DNA of 64,000 nucleotides from Poseidonibacter parvus (GTDB lineage: Bacteria; Campylobacterota; Campylobacteria; Campylobacterales; Arcobacteraceae). Positions within the stretch are counted from its first letter, which is position 1; each line of letters opens with the position of its first letter. The notes below the pieces were generated by a model, which did no database searches, was not told where the DNA came from, and saw only the letters and a list, made by a program, of their open reading frames with translations. The stretch is taken from the NCBI RefSeq assembly GCF_001956695.1, contig NZ_CP019070.1:2728001-2792000 (forward strand), given 5' to 3'. A program made the position numbers and the translations under genes. Below, in pieces: positions 39,586 through 48,397 of the stretch.

Positions 39586-40536
39586 TTATTTCTTATATAA
39601 AGAAAGATAATTTTCCAACTCTTTAATAAACTTATCTCTATAACTTAAAGGAGAGATGATTTCAATATTAGGTAACCATGCTTTTATAGTATTATCAATA
39701 TCTTCTTCTGTTGTAACTGTAAACATTACAACAAGGGAACCATCTTTTTCTTCACTTATAATTTCTTGTGAAGGAAGAATCTTTTTTAATTTAAAGTTAT
39801 ATGCTACATTTTCATGAACTTTTATTTTAACTTCCATTGTATTACCATCTTCAAACCATGCAGTATGAACATTGTCAAGTATTTCGTCAATTGGTTTATC
39901 TACTACAAATTTTTCTTTTAATATCTTCATATTTTTAATTTGATGAATAAAAACTGTTTTAATTTTCTTATCTTTTATATCTCTACCAAATAAGTACCAA
40001 ATTCCATCAAAACTTATCACCTTATAAGGCTCTAAAGATAAAACCTTATTAGGTAAGTGTATTTCTATAGTATTTTTATACTCAATTGATATTTCTATAT
40101 CATTTAATAATTTTGAATTGATATCAATATTTTCAAAAGAATTAGCTTTTATATGATAAGCAGGTGAGTATCTAGGTGTTAGAAGCTTTGAAAATATACT
40201 ATGCGTAGTTTTTTCAAAATTTTTATTAATATCTTTTATTTGTGATAAGGACAGATAAACAAAAAGCATTTCATCTTCTTTCAGAGATGCTTTATTTAAA
40301 GAAAAACCTTCTTCAAATTTCAATCTTTTTAAACTATCTTCATCAATTGGGAAAAAATGAAGTCTTTGTTTTATATCTCTTTGAATTGTTTTTGCACTAA
40401 CATTAAACTCTTCCATAAGCTCTTGTCTTGTTGGTAGTTCATTGTTTGATAACATTTGAAGAGTTTTAATAAGTCTTGTTAAAACTTTATCACTATTGGT
40501 AACTTTAGTACTTTTCTTTGGTAAATTCTCAAACAT
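39586..40536 (-). CDS. WYL-domain transcriptional regulator
   Basis: A 316-residue regulator. The N-terminus has a DeoR-like winged helix (about 17-60: QELMEEFNVSAKTIQRDIKQ). The middle has a WYL domain with the name-giving Trp180-Tyr181-Leu182 in GIWYLFGRD, and a C-terminal WCX-like region follows. WYL proteins commonly sense ligands or nucleic acid and control accessory and defence loci. An inverted repeat (40553-40576) lies 17 bp before the start, and the ribosome site TTAGGACA contains another GGACA half-site, so autoregulation is likely. Ligand unknown. Confidence 0.9.
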   Translation of the reverse strand: MFENLPKKSTKVTNSDKVLTRLIKTLQMLSNNELPTRQELMEEFNVSAKTIQRDIKQRLHFFPIDEDSLKRLKFEEGFSLNKASLKEDEMLFVYLSLSQIKDINKNFEKTTHSIFSKLLTPRYSPAYHIKANSFENIDINSKLLNDIEISIEYKNTIEIHLPNKVLSLEPYKVISFDGIWYLFGRDIKDKKIKTVFIHQIKNMKILKEKFVVDKPIDEILDNVHTAWFEDGNTMEVKIKVHENVAYNFKLKKILPSQEIISEEKDGSLVVMFTVTTEEDIDNTIKAWLPNIEIISPLSYRDKFIKELENYLSLYKK

Positions 40537-40552
40537 TTTTGTCCTAATTTTA

Positions 40553-40576
40553 ATATGGACAGAATGTTGTCCATAT
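40553..40576. promoter_or_regulatory. Operator of the WYL regulator (GGACA-N6-TGTCC)
   Basis: Perfect 9-bp arms ATATGGACA and TGTCCATAT separated by GAATGT. A further GTCC at 40541-40544 makes a second, wider inverted repeat with GGAC at 40557-40560. The operator lies between the divergent WYL gene and the micro-ORFs, next to A/T-rich -10-like sequences on both sides. Operator role inferred. Confidence 0.7.
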
Positions 40577-40619
40577 ATATTTTTATAATTTTATTATAAA
40601 TTTTATTAAAGGAAAGAAG

Positions 40620-40736
40620 ATGAAATATTTTTTAATTATGTGTTTATGCATAGCAACAAGTTATCTTTTATCAAGTACATTTATAGCTAAAGAAAAGAAG
40701 ATTGAAATAAAAAAACAGATAATTGTAGATGAATGA
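40620..40736 (+). CDS. Micro-ORF, 38-residue membrane peptide
   Basis: ATG at 40620 follows AAAGGAAAG at good distance. The peptide begins MKYFLIMCLCIATSYLLSS (one hydrophobic segment) and ends with a charged tail IKKQIIVDE. It could be a bitopic membrane microprotein or a short exported peptide. It lies directly beyond the WYL operator, so the regulator may control it. The good ribosome site is the main support for coding. Confidence 0.5.
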   Translation: MKYFLIMCLCIATSYLLSSTFIAKEKKIEIKKQIIVDE

Positions 40737-40818
40737 TTTTATGACATATGAAAATGCAAAGATATTAATGATTACTATTTTTTTAATATCTTTATTTATA
40801 TTTACTTATATATTTTAA
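40729..40818 (+). CDS. Micro-ORF, 29-residue membrane peptide
   Basis: Starts inside the end of the previous micro-ORF (8-bp overlap GATGAATGA), suggesting translational coupling. The peptide is MNDFMTYENAKILMITIFL (first 19 residues) and continues hydrophobic to the end; it would span the membrane once. Similar in size and plan to small subunits of oxidases, but without any diagnostic residue. Coding status uncertain. Confidence 0.4.
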   Translation: MNDFMTYENAKILMITIFLISLFIFTYIF

Positions 40819-40841
40819 TATAAGTGATTATGTTATTATAT

Positions 40842-40847
40842 TATAAT
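40842..40847 (+). promoter_or_regulatory. Candidate -10 box of zinc-ribbon gene
   Basis: TATAAT 27 bp before the ATG at 40874. Suggests the zinc-ribbon gene can be transcribed separately from the micro-ORFs. Confidence 0.4.
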
Positions 40848-40873
40848 GATTAAAACTAATGGAGAAGTAAAAA

Positions 40874-41356
40874 ATGGAATGTCCTTTTTGTAAAGAAGAT
40901 ATAAAAGATGGTGCAATAAAATGTAAACACTGTGGTAGTATGCTAGAAGAGATTAATAGTCAACCCGTAGTAAAAAATACTCAAAATAGTAATGAAGAGA
41001 AAATATTCTACGATGAAGGATATATAAAAGTTACAAATACAAGATTTATTAGTGGGGAGCAAACATTTTCATTAAATAATATAAGTTCTGTAACAGTTGG
41101 TAAAAGTGAGGGCGGTATTTCAGCTATGGGATGGATTATTGCATTAGTAGGTTTAATATTAGTTTTTGTTCTACCTGATTGGTGGAAACTTGCTGGAGTT
41201 TTCTTAATAATGGGAGGACTTGGTTCAAAAGAGGATTTACATACTGTTCGTATTACAACAAATGGTGGAGACCAAGATGCACTAATAAGTAAAGATAAGC
41301 CTTATATCTCTAAAATTGTAAACAGTCTTAACGACGCTATTGTTCATAGAGGTTAA
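40874..41356 (+). CDS. Zinc-ribbon membrane protein, DUF6232-like
   Basis: A 160-residue protein with an N-terminal zinc ribbon (CPFC at 3-6, CKHC at 17-20), a linker, then a PH-like strand region (FYDEGYIKVTNTRFISG) flanking two adjacent membrane segments (about 90-122) and a C-terminal strand/helix part. The arrangement resembles DUF6232 proteins. Cytoplasmic zinc ribbon and membrane anchor are likely. Function unknown. Ribosome site ATGGAGAAG precedes the ATG. Confidence 0.65.
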   Translation: MECPFCKEDIKDGAIKCKHCGSMLEEINSQPVVKNTQNSNEEKIFYDEGYIKVTNTRFISGEQTFSLNNISSVTVGKSEGGISAMGWIIALVGLILVFVLPDWWKLAGVFLIMGGLGSKEDLHTVRITTNGGDQDALISKDKPYISKIVNSLNDAIVHRG

Positions 41357-41410
41357 TATTAAATAAAGCCAAGATTCTAGAGTTTAATAAAACTACTGAA
41401 TTTACAGATT

Positions 41411-41442
41411 AAAAGGATACAATTTATTAGTTGTATCCTTTT
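41411..41442. terminator. Bidirectional terminator
   Basis: Perfect 12-bp stem AAAAGGATACAA/TTGTATCCTTTT with an 8-base loop between the convergent zinc-ribbon and lipoprotein genes. Both strands give A-rich then T-rich flanks. Confidence 0.88.
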
Positions 41443-41456
41443 AGGTAACTATATAG

Positions 41457-42086
41457 TTATAAGATTTCTCTTAAAACCTCTTGATACATTCTTTCTTGTG
41501 CACTGTTTGCAATAAATCTTAAAGTTCTATTCATTTGTTGTAAAATCATCTGTGCCTTACTATCAGTTTCTTTAAGAGTTTGAATTACTTCCTTTGAATC
41601 TAACTTTGAAATAGTCATAACATTATTTTCAAAAAGTATTTTACTATTAGAAGGTTTTGCTTCTAATAGTAAATAATATGGGTTTTTAGAATCTTCTGTA
41701 TATTTTACTGAAGCTTTAGATTGAGCATCAATATTATATACTTCTTTAGGCATACCATCATCAAAAAATTTACTTTTACTTGATTCCCCAGCTACCAAAG
41801 ATGTTAATATCTTATTTTTAAAAGTTAAATCTATACTATTATCTCCTCTTTTTGCATTTGAAGAAACGATTAAGCCATCCTTAATCACTATTGATATTTT
41901 TTCTTTTTTATTACTCTTATTATAAGTACCATTTGCTTGCATTTTTCCATCTTGTTCATAAACAATTTGTTTACTAATATCGACTTTCAAAGAACCTTGT
42001 GTATAGACTTTGTCTTCACTATTACAGCCAACTAGAAATACCATTGTAAATGATAAAAGTAGTACTATCTTTTTTAAAGTTTTCAT
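41457..42086 (-). CDS. Lipoprotein of unknown function
   Basis: A 209-residue precursor with lipobox VFLVGC (Cys at about 21). The body is beta-rich with short repeats of the type found in MORN-like or toxin-antidote modules (GKMQANGTYNKSNKKEK), then a helical C-terminus (TLKETDSKAQMILQQMN). I chose ATG 42086, which follows GAGGAAGAAA; an in-frame ATG at 42098 adds four residues without a ribosome site. A GGACA-like operator lies about 50 bp upstream. No family recognised. Confidence 0.65.
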   Translation of the reverse strand: MKTLKKIVLLLSFTMVFLVGCNSEDKVYTQGSLKVDISKQIVYEQDGKMQANGTYNKSNKKEKISIVIKDGLIVSSNAKRGDNSIDLTFKNKILTSLVAGESSKSKFFDDGMPKEVYNIDAQSKASVKYTEDSKNPYYLLLEAKPSNSKILFENNVMTISKLDSKEVIQTLKETDSKAQMILQQMNRTLRFIANSAQERMYQEVLREIL

Positions 42087-42116
42087 TTTCTTCCTCATCT
42101 TAATTTTGATTTAATG

Positions 42117-42149
42117 ATTGTATACAATATCTAAGACAACATTATGTCC
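42117..42149. promoter_or_regulatory. Promoter/operator of the lipoprotein gene
   Basis: Contains the perfect 12-mer palindrome ATTGTATACAAT (42117-42128), which includes a TATACA -10-like box on the minus strand, and AGACA-ACATTA-TGTCC (42134-42149), one base off the WYL-promoter motif and with the same 6-base spacing. Confidence 0.5.
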
Positions 42150-42150
42150 T

Positions 42151-42843
42151 TTATTTATTTTTTAAACTTATCTTTTCTGATAAAAAATCTAAGGCTTCAT
42201 CAAAATAAGATTCTTCTTTAACTTTTTCTTTACTTTTTAAAGTAGCTTCATCATTTTTAATATTGACTTTTTTTTGACCTAAATAAAGAAAAGCATCATC
42301 AAGATATGCATCATTATTTGTTCCTTCTTTTCTTATTCCCATAAACCCATACTTAATGAATCTTGTCTCTTCAGGAACAGCTACAACATTTGCTCTTTTT
42401 GTCCACCAATGATTTGAATAAAAAGGTTGTGTTGATGTATGACTGATTTTAGACGGTTTATCATCATAAAAAACTAATACGCTATATCCATAATCCTTCT
42501 GTTTTTTCCAACCACTTTGAAAACCTCCAAATGAAGCAATAACATTTCCTTTGTCTATATTTTCTTGATATGCATTAACGTCTATTACTTGTGAGGTAAT
42601 AGCTTTTTCCTTATTTGTAGAACTCATTAAGTAATATTTACCAGAATTAGCTCTAGGATCTGTAGATCGAACTACTCCTTCACTTTCCCAGTAAGCAATC
42701 TTATTATTCTTAATTATTTCAAAACCAGGATTTTTAAGCATGTTTTCTTTATCCCATGTATAATTAGAATAACCTTTTGTTGAACAACCTGTAAGTATTA
42801 TTAAGCTTATAAAACTCCCAATTAAAATATAAATACTTTTCAT
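42151..42843 (-). CDS. Lipoprotein with carbohydrate-binding-like fold
   Basis: A 230-residue lipoprotein precursor (lipobox ILTGC, Cys at about 20). The opening NMLKNPGFEIIKNNKIAYWE, PRANSGKYYLM and the closing DAYLDDAFLYLG follow the jelly-roll pattern of galactose-binding/CBM-like domains, in which a NPGFE start and a DDV/DDA end recur. The ligand is unknown. The last 40 residues are charged and helical. It lies 13 bp after the membrane-protein gene, as one operon. Confidence 0.65.
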   Translation of the reverse strand: MKSIYILIGSFISLIILTGCSTKGYSNYTWDKENMLKNPGFEIIKNNKIAYWESEGVVRSTDPRANSGKYYLMSSTNKEKAITSQVIDVNAYQENIDKGNVIASFGGFQSGWKKQKDYGYSVLVFYDDKPSKISHTSTQPFYSNHWWTKRANVVAVPEETRFIKYGFMGIRKEGTNNDAYLDDAFLYLGQKKVNIKNDEATLKSKEKVKEESYFDEALDFLSEKISLKNK

Positions 42844-42856
42844 TTCTTTTCCTTTA

Positions 42857-43441
42857 TTAAATTATTTGTGTTATTTTTTCTGGGCGAATATTATGTTTAG
42901 AAGCATATTTATATGCTTCTTTTTCAGTATAAAAATAATAGTTACTAAACGCACTTGTACTGATTTTCCATTTTTTATTACTCTTTATTTTTATATCTAA
43001 TTCATCATTTATTTGATTCTTTAAATTCTCTTCTTTAACTATATTTTCATAAACTTCATCTTTGACAAATAACTCTTTAATATTTAAAAGTAATGCAATT
43101 ACAGCAAATGGATAAAAAACCATTCCTATTAGTGAATGAAACATAACTTTTATTAATTGTAAAGTTGAACTTTTCTTATCTTCATTAAAAACAGCTATTC
43201 GTATAGAATACTTCTCTTTGTTACTATCATATGGAGTATTATATAACATTGAAGCACCTAATGCTGCAAAAATATTATTTGCAATTATTATTACAATAAT
43301 CATTGAAATAAATACCACCATTTGACCTGTTTCTTTCCCATAACTTGAAAGAACTATGGCATATATACCAAAAGCAATTACACACAATATTAATAAAATA
43401 AAACTATCTTTTACTGAATTTAGCATTGCTGTTTTCTTCAT
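42857..43441 (-). CDS. Membrane protein with three to four helices, unknown
   Basis: A 194-residue protein with hydrophobic segments at about 13-33, 38-62 and 105-125, a cytoplasmic loop between, and a charged C-terminal domain (about 130-194). RDD-like proteins have a comparable layout, but the Arg-Asp-Asp residues are not evident, so I do not assign that family. The ribosome site GGAG lies 8 bases before the ATG. An exact GGACA-N6-TGTCC repeat lies 46 bp upstream of the start. Confidence 0.6.
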   Translation of the reverse strand: MKKTAMLNSVKDSFILLILCVIAFGIYAIVLSSYGKETGQMVVFISMIIVIIIANNIFAALGASMLYNTPYDSNKEKYSIRIAVFNEDKKSSTLQLIKVMFHSLIGMVFYPFAVIALLLNIKELFVKDEVYENIVKEENLKNQINDELDIKIKSNKKWKISTSAFSNYYFYTEKEAYKYASKHNIRPEKITQII

Positions 43442-43486
43442 TCTTAATTCTCCTTTTTTTATAATTGTTATCTTACATTTACATTA

Positions 43487-43502
43487 GGACAAGCTAGTGT
43501 CC
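43487..43502. promoter_or_regulatory. Second GGACA-N6-TGTCC operator
   Basis: GGACA-AGCTAG-TGTCC, the same half-sites and spacing as at the WYL promoter, between the SulP operon end (43513) and the membrane-protein gene start (43441). No T run follows on the minus strand, so it is more likely an operator than a terminator. Confidence 0.55.
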
Positions 43503-43512
43503 AATAAAAAAG

Positions 43513-45780
43513 TTAAGACCATCTTTCCAATACCTGTATCTCTGATGTTACTTCTCTTAATCTATTTGATAAGTGGGCACAAAAAGAGTACATAAGTTTT
43601 CTGCCTAAAATTGGATGTTCTTTACTTAGCAAATCTAAGTTATATCTACTTAAAATATAAACACTTACATCTTCATTTGCAAGTGCATCAACACTATGTA
43701 AGTTATCCTCAAAAAATGCCATTTCGCCTATTACAACACCAGTTGAAAAAGTAATTCTTCTTATTTTTGATAACTTATCTTTTACACCTTTAACAAAGCT
43801 CTGTTCAAGCATAATAGAGACCGTACCCTTACGTAGGAAAAATAATTCATCTGATTTCATTCCTTTTGTAAAAAGTTCATCTTTTTCTTTATACTCTTTA
43901 CTTATCATATAAATTAGTAAAATATCTTGTTCTTCTTTACTTAAGTTTTTCGTAAAGTTTAAACTATCAATATTTAAAGTTTTTCCTTTTTCTTCTTCAA
44001 CTTCTGTAAACTGCTCTAAAAGTTTATTCTCAACTTTTTCTAAAGTTAAATCTGTATTTTCAAACCAAGGTAAACCATCAACACCAATTAGCCCAACAGC
44101 ACAAAGGGCTTGATAAGTATCATCACCTTTTCGTATATGAGAAAAAGAAAACTCTATGTTACTATTCTCTTTTGTACAAAGTTTAATCTTTTCAGCACCC
44201 GTAATATCAACTTCACTAACTTTCCTAAAATCTAAAATAATATAAGACGTGTCTTTGTTTATATCGCTTACTAGTGTTCTTAAAAAATCAGCTGTTCCAA
44301 AAAAGATTGCTCCTTCTAATTCAATAATCTTTACACATGAACCTTTATTTTTTAGAAAAGTCATTACTTTTTTAGTTCGTACTCTTCTTGAATGATGTTT
44401 ATTTCCTAGAATAATATTATAATTTGTATTACTCATCATTTCATAAATAAAAAGTAAAGAGGCCATCGCAAAACCTGTAATAATTGCAATTGTTAAGTTT
44501 GCCATTTCTTCTGCAATCAACATTACAATCACAACAAGTACGGTTTGGAAAATATCTTTTAAACATTCATTCATATTTTTAGTTTTAGTTCGAAGACAAG
44601 TAATACTCATGTTGCTTGATAATTTTATCAAAGGTAAAATCATTACAATTCCAGTGTGAACTAACAAAGAAGATAAAACTATTTGTGGAATTAATGCAAT
44701 ATATTCATCAAGAAAGAAAACAAAAACTATTAAAAATAAAGCATGAAAAATTACTGAAATAAAAGTTCTACCACCAGAGTTATAATTACTAAGTCCTCTA
44801 GCTTCAGAACCAGCACTTGGCATTCCTGCAAAAAATGCTGAAATGATATTTCCAAATGCTTGACCTTTTAATTCAATTGAAGGATTAGTACTTCTTACTT
44901 TTTGTTTATCTTCTAATACACTAATACTAAGAAGCGATGATAAAGAACCCATCAAAGCTAAAACAAAAGCTGCAATTATAATTTCTAAAATATTTTCATT
45001 TACAATAGAAAAGTTTTGAGTAAAAGTATTAAAATACAATTCAAAAGAAGGTAGAGTTATATTTATTTTTCCAATTATAAAATCACTTGGGTTTTTATTT
45101 ATAAATAAATAAAAAACTACTCCACCCAAAATTGGAGCTAGAAGAGGAACAATCATTCTAATTTTACTAGTAACAATATTTTTTTTAAAAAGAAGCAAAA
45201 CAATAAAAATACAAATAGCAATAAAAAGTAAAGTAGTCTGATTTGTAATTATTGTTAAAGGATTTGTTATAAACTCTTGAAATAAATCATCTCCTTGATA
45301 ATTAAAAATGATAGGAAATTGCTTAAAAATGATTATTAAACCAATAGTTGTACTAACACCCATTTTTACAGAAGATGGCAAAAATTTAATTAATTTACCA
45401 AGATTAAAATAAGCAAATATAAGCTGAAATACTCCCATTAATAAAACTGTTAAAATCATAAAAACAATTAATAATTCATTTAAATTATATATATTTTCAT
45501 AGCTTTGTAGTCTTGTAAAAATTTCTAATAAAAAACTAGACAAAATCAAAGTAGTAGCAACTCTAGGACCACTTATTTGCAACTGATGATTTCCAATAAA
45601 TGCAGAAATAAATGTTCCAATAATTGCTGTATAAATAGCTGCATTAATTCCATACATTTCTAAGTCGTGAAGACCTTTAAATAATAAAACTCCACAAGCT
45701 AAAGTTAAAGGCAATGCAACAAGTGAAGAGATTAGACCACCAAAGAAGTCATTTTTTAAATTCTTTGTATTCAATTCCAT
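43513..45780 (-). CDS. SulP transporter with STAS and cNMP-like domains, copy 2
   Basis: A 755-residue inner-membrane anion transporter. The SulP core (about 1-430) shows repeated segments such as QISGPRVATTLILSS and GMPSAGSEARGLSNYNSGGR. A STAS domain follows (about 480-570; VDITG at the phosphorylatable position), then a cyclic-nucleotide-binding-type beta barrel (about 615-735). In the latter the phosphate cassette reads GEMAFFEDNLHSVDA, with His where cAMP-binding proteins have Arg. Substrate could be sulfate, bicarbonate or another anion. Its start overlaps the end of copy 1 by 10 bp. Confidence 0.88.
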   Translation of the reverse strand: MELNTKNLKNDFFGGLISSLVALPLTLACGVLLFKGLHDLEMYGINAAIYTAIIGTFISAFIGNHQLQISGPRVATTLILSSFLLEIFTRLQSYENIYNLNELLIVFMILTVLLMGVFQLIFAYFNLGKLIKFLPSSVKMGVSTTIGLIIIFKQFPIIFNYQGDDLFQEFITNPLTIITNQTTLLFIAICIFIVLLLFKKNIVTSKIRMIVPLLAPILGGVVFYLFINKNPSDFIIGKINITLPSFELYFNTFTQNFSIVNENILEIIIAAFVLALMGSLSSLLSISVLEDKQKVRSTNPSIELKGQAFGNIISAFFAGMPSAGSEARGLSNYNSGGRTFISVIFHALFLIVFVFFLDEYIALIPQIVLSSLLVHTGIVMILPLIKLSSNMSITCLRTKTKNMNECLKDIFQTVLVVIVMLIAEEMANLTIAIITGFAMASLLFIYEMMSNTNYNIILGNKHHSRRVRTKKVMTFLKNKGSCVKIIELEGAIFFGTADFLRTLVSDINKDTSYIILDFRKVSEVDITGAEKIKLCTKENSNIEFSFSHIRKGDDTYQALCAVGLIGVDGLPWFENTDLTLEKVENKLLEQFTEVEEEKGKTLNIDSLNFTKNLSKEEQDILLIYMISKEYKEKDELFTKGMKSDELFFLRKGTVSIMLEQSFVKGVKDKLSKIRRITFSTGVVIGEMAFFEDNLHSVDALANEDVSVYILSRYNLDLLSKEHPILGRKLMYSFCAHLSNRLREVTSEIQVLERWS

Positions 45781-47996
45781 CTCTCTAAAACCTGAACTTC
45801 ATATGTAATTTCTTTTAATCTTCTTGATAAATGTTTACAAAATTGCAACATTAATTCTTCAGCAACTAAAGGATGCTCTCTTCTAAGTTTCTCAAAATTA
45901 CTTTTTGATAAAGAATAAGTACTAATATCTAAATCAGCAAGAGCTTCGACAGTATGAATCTCACTATCAAAAAATGCCATTTGACCAATAACAACACCTG
46001 CTGAATAAGTAACTCTTCTAGTTTTAGAAATTATAGATTTATTATAAAGTTCATCATCATGTTCATCCCAAATAGTTACACTTCCTTCTCTTAGAAAGAA
46101 AACTTCATTAGATAATTCACCTTCTTTATATAAGTATTCCCCTTGCTTAAAAGACTTAATGTCCAAGTATCTCATTAAAATCTTTTGTTCTGTAGAATTT
46201 AAATTTTTTGTAACATTTAACTCTTCTAAATCATAAACTTTTTTATCTAAATATATTGAGATATTAAAACTTTTTAATAATAAGTTCTCAACATTTTCAA
46301 GTGCAAAATCAGTATATTCAAACCATTTCAAACCATCTTTTCCAATTAATCCAACAGAACAGAAGGCTTGGTAAGTATCATCACCTTCTCTGATATGACT
46401 TAGACTAAAGTTTAGATTTTTATTTTCTTCAATACAAAGTTTTATTATTTCAGAACCAGTAATATCAATCTCATTAATTTTTTTAAAGTCTAAAATCACC
46501 CATTTTACTTTACCTTTTATAGAGGATATAGTATTTCTAAGGCTATCTGCCGTTCCGAAAAATATAGCTCCATCAAGTTCGATTATATTTATTAATTCAC
46601 CATTGTTTTGAATACACTCTTTTGCTTGAAATGTTCTTTCTCTTTTTGAATGAAGCGCTCTTGCATCTATAATCGTATAATTTGAGTTTCTCATCATCTC
46701 ATAAATGAAAAATAAAGAAGCAACAGCAAACCCAAAAACAATTGCAATTGTAATATCACTTAAAAATGCAGTTGTGAGCATTATAAAAATAATAGAAAAA
46801 GTATATACAATATCTTTTATACAATTCTTTGTATGATTCTTATTTAAGCAAATTCCACATAAGTTTTTTGCTAACTTAATACTCGGCAAGGACATAATAA
46901 GTCCAGTATAAACTAGTATTACAGATAGAATAATTTCTGGTATTAAAGGTAAATAATTGTTAAAAATAAAGATTACTAAAAATATTGTTAGCGCATTAAT
47001 CAATACACTTACTTTAGTTCTAGCTCCTGCGTAATAGTTAACTAATGATCTAGCTTCAGTTCCTGCACTTGGCATTCCACCAAGAAAACCTGATAAAATA
47101 TTTCCTAAAGCTTGCCCTTTTAATTCTATAGATGTATCATGACTTCTATTTTTTATCTTTCTCTCAAGTAAACTTACACTTAATAAAGAGCTCAATGAAG
47201 ACATTAGTGCAATTGCAAAGGAAGTTAAAAGAAGTTCAGGTAGAAACTGAAATATATAATTATATGAAGATAAGAAACCTTCATAATTTTGTATTAAAGT
47301 GGGTACTTCCACATTAACATTTCCAAGTAGTAAATTTTCATTATTGTTAAAGAGAAAAAAGATAATCGTTGCTAAAATAGGTACAACAATAGGAAAAAGA
47401 AGAAAAGGATTAAATTTTAGTTTTTTTATCAACTCTTCTTTATTTGGTATAAAATCTCTTGAAAACATTAAAATCAAAATAAATAATGTAATGAAGATAA
47501 GAAGTAAAGTTTCACTTGTATTAGTACTATTTGAATTAAAAATAATAGGTAATTGTTTTACGATAATTATCATACCAATTGTAGTACTAATACCCATAGT
47601 AACTGAAAGTGGCAAAAACTTTATTAATTTCCCAGCTTTTAAATAAGCAAATATAAACTGTATTAGCCCAGTAATAATTACGCAAGTAAACATTAATACA
47701 ATTAAAGTCATATTTACATCAATATTATCAAATTTGATTTCTTCATATACCTTGATTAAAAAATCTGATAATATTAATGTTGTAACAACAAGTGGACCTC
47801 CTATTTGCAAAGAATGATTACCAACAAATGCTGAAATAATAGCTCCAACAATTGCAGTATAAAATGCAGCATTTATTCCATATTGTTGTAAGCCATCTAT
47901 TCCTTTAAATAAAAGTATTCCACACGCTAGTGCTAAAGGAAGTGCTACAAGAGCAGATATTACACCACCTACTAAATCGCCTTTTAGGTTTTGCAT
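45771..47996 (-). CDS. SulP transporter with STAS and cNMP-like domains, copy 1
   Basis: A 741-residue paralogue of the next gene with the same three-part plan: SulP core (LQIGGPLVVTTLILSD near residue 66, GMPSAGTEARSLVNYYAGAR), STAS (IDITGSEII) and a cNMP-type barrel whose cassette reads GQMAFFDSEIHTVEA, lacking both the Glu and the Arg of cAMP binders. Both proteins end in a similar segment, EVQVLERWN here and EIQVLERWS in copy 2. The pair may form a heteromer. It follows the small lipoprotein gene by 5 bp, in the operon headed by the DUF4384-like gene. Confidence 0.88.
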   Translation of the reverse strand: MQNLKGDLVGGVISALVALPLALACGILLFKGIDGLQQYGINAAFYTAIVGAIISAFVGNHSLQIGGPLVVTTLILSDFLIKVYEEIKFDNIDVNMTLIVLMFTCVIITGLIQFIFAYLKAGKLIKFLPLSVTMGISTTIGMIIIVKQLPIIFNSNSTNTSETLLLIFITLFILILMFSRDFIPNKEELIKKLKFNPFLLFPIVVPILATIIFFLFNNNENLLLGNVNVEVPTLIQNYEGFLSSYNYIFQFLPELLLTSFAIALMSSLSSLLSVSLLERKIKNRSHDTSIELKGQALGNILSGFLGGMPSAGTEARSLVNYYAGARTKVSVLINALTIFLVIFIFNNYLPLIPEIILSVILVYTGLIMSLPSIKLAKNLCGICLNKNHTKNCIKDIVYTFSIIFIMLTTAFLSDITIAIVFGFAVASLFFIYEMMRNSNYTIIDARALHSKRERTFQAKECIQNNGELINIIELDGAIFFGTADSLRNTISSIKGKVKWVILDFKKINEIDITGSEIIKLCIEENKNLNFSLSHIREGDDTYQAFCSVGLIGKDGLKWFEYTDFALENVENLLLKSFNISIYLDKKVYDLEELNVTKNLNSTEQKILMRYLDIKSFKQGEYLYKEGELSNEVFFLREGSVTIWDEHDDELYNKSIISKTRRVTYSAGVVIGQMAFFDSEIHTVEALADLDISTYSLSKSNFEKLRREHPLVAEELMLQFCKHLSRRLKEITYEVQVLERWN

Positions 47997-48001
47997 ATTC
48001 T

Positions 48002-48385
48002 TTAATCTCTTTTTATTTTAATTAAAATATTATTCTTTTTATCTCTATGAACTATTTGTTTTTCATTTCTTTGAAATAATTCTTTTATAAAATCATCAGA
48101 ATAAGAGCTACTTAAATTCTCTTTATTAAATGTTTTTAAATCTTGACATTCAAAAGTGCTTTTGCAAACTCTATCTTCATAGATTTTCATATCAAGTACA
48201 ACAGTACCAGCAGAAAATATTTGAACTTGTGTATAGTCATCATAATTATAAATAAAACCTTTATCATAAAACTTCATTTGAGGTGTTTTTATTAGTATCG
48301 TGGCACTTGAACTTAGAGTTGGTTTTTTGCTAATACATGCTGTAAAAATAAATATTGTGATAATTGAAAGTATAAGATTTTGAAT
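48002..48385 (-). CDS. Small lipoprotein, probable ATT start
   Basis: The frame from the internal ATG at 48277 gives only 91 residues, but the same frame runs upstream without stop and encodes a clear lipoprotein leader: IQNLILSIITIFIFTAC, lipobox FTAC, then ISKKPTLSSS. There is no ATG, GTG or TTG between this leader and the in-frame TAA that ends the upstream gene (48398-48400). AAAAGGA (48392-48398) lies 6 bases before ATT at 48385, so I infer ATT initiation (127 residues). A sequencing error in the start codon is the alternative. Mature function unknown. Confidence 0.65.
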   Translation of the reverse strand: MQNLILSIITIFIFTACISKKPTLSSSATILIKTPQMKFYDKGFIYNYDDYTQVQIFSAGTVVLDMKIYEDRVCKSTFECQDLKTFNKENLSSSYSDDFIKELFQRNEKQIVHRDKKNNILIKIKRD

Positions 48386-48397
48386 GTTTAATCCTTT

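Noticed and set aside
43487-43502. Terminator of the SulP operon
   Set aside because: The stem is only 5 bp and lacks a following T run on the minus strand; the match to the WYL operator explains it better.
48002-48277. A 91-residue cytoplasmic protein starting at the internal ATG
   Set aside because: The same frame upstream encodes a full lipoprotein signal with lipobox and has a ribosome site, so the ATG is probably internal.
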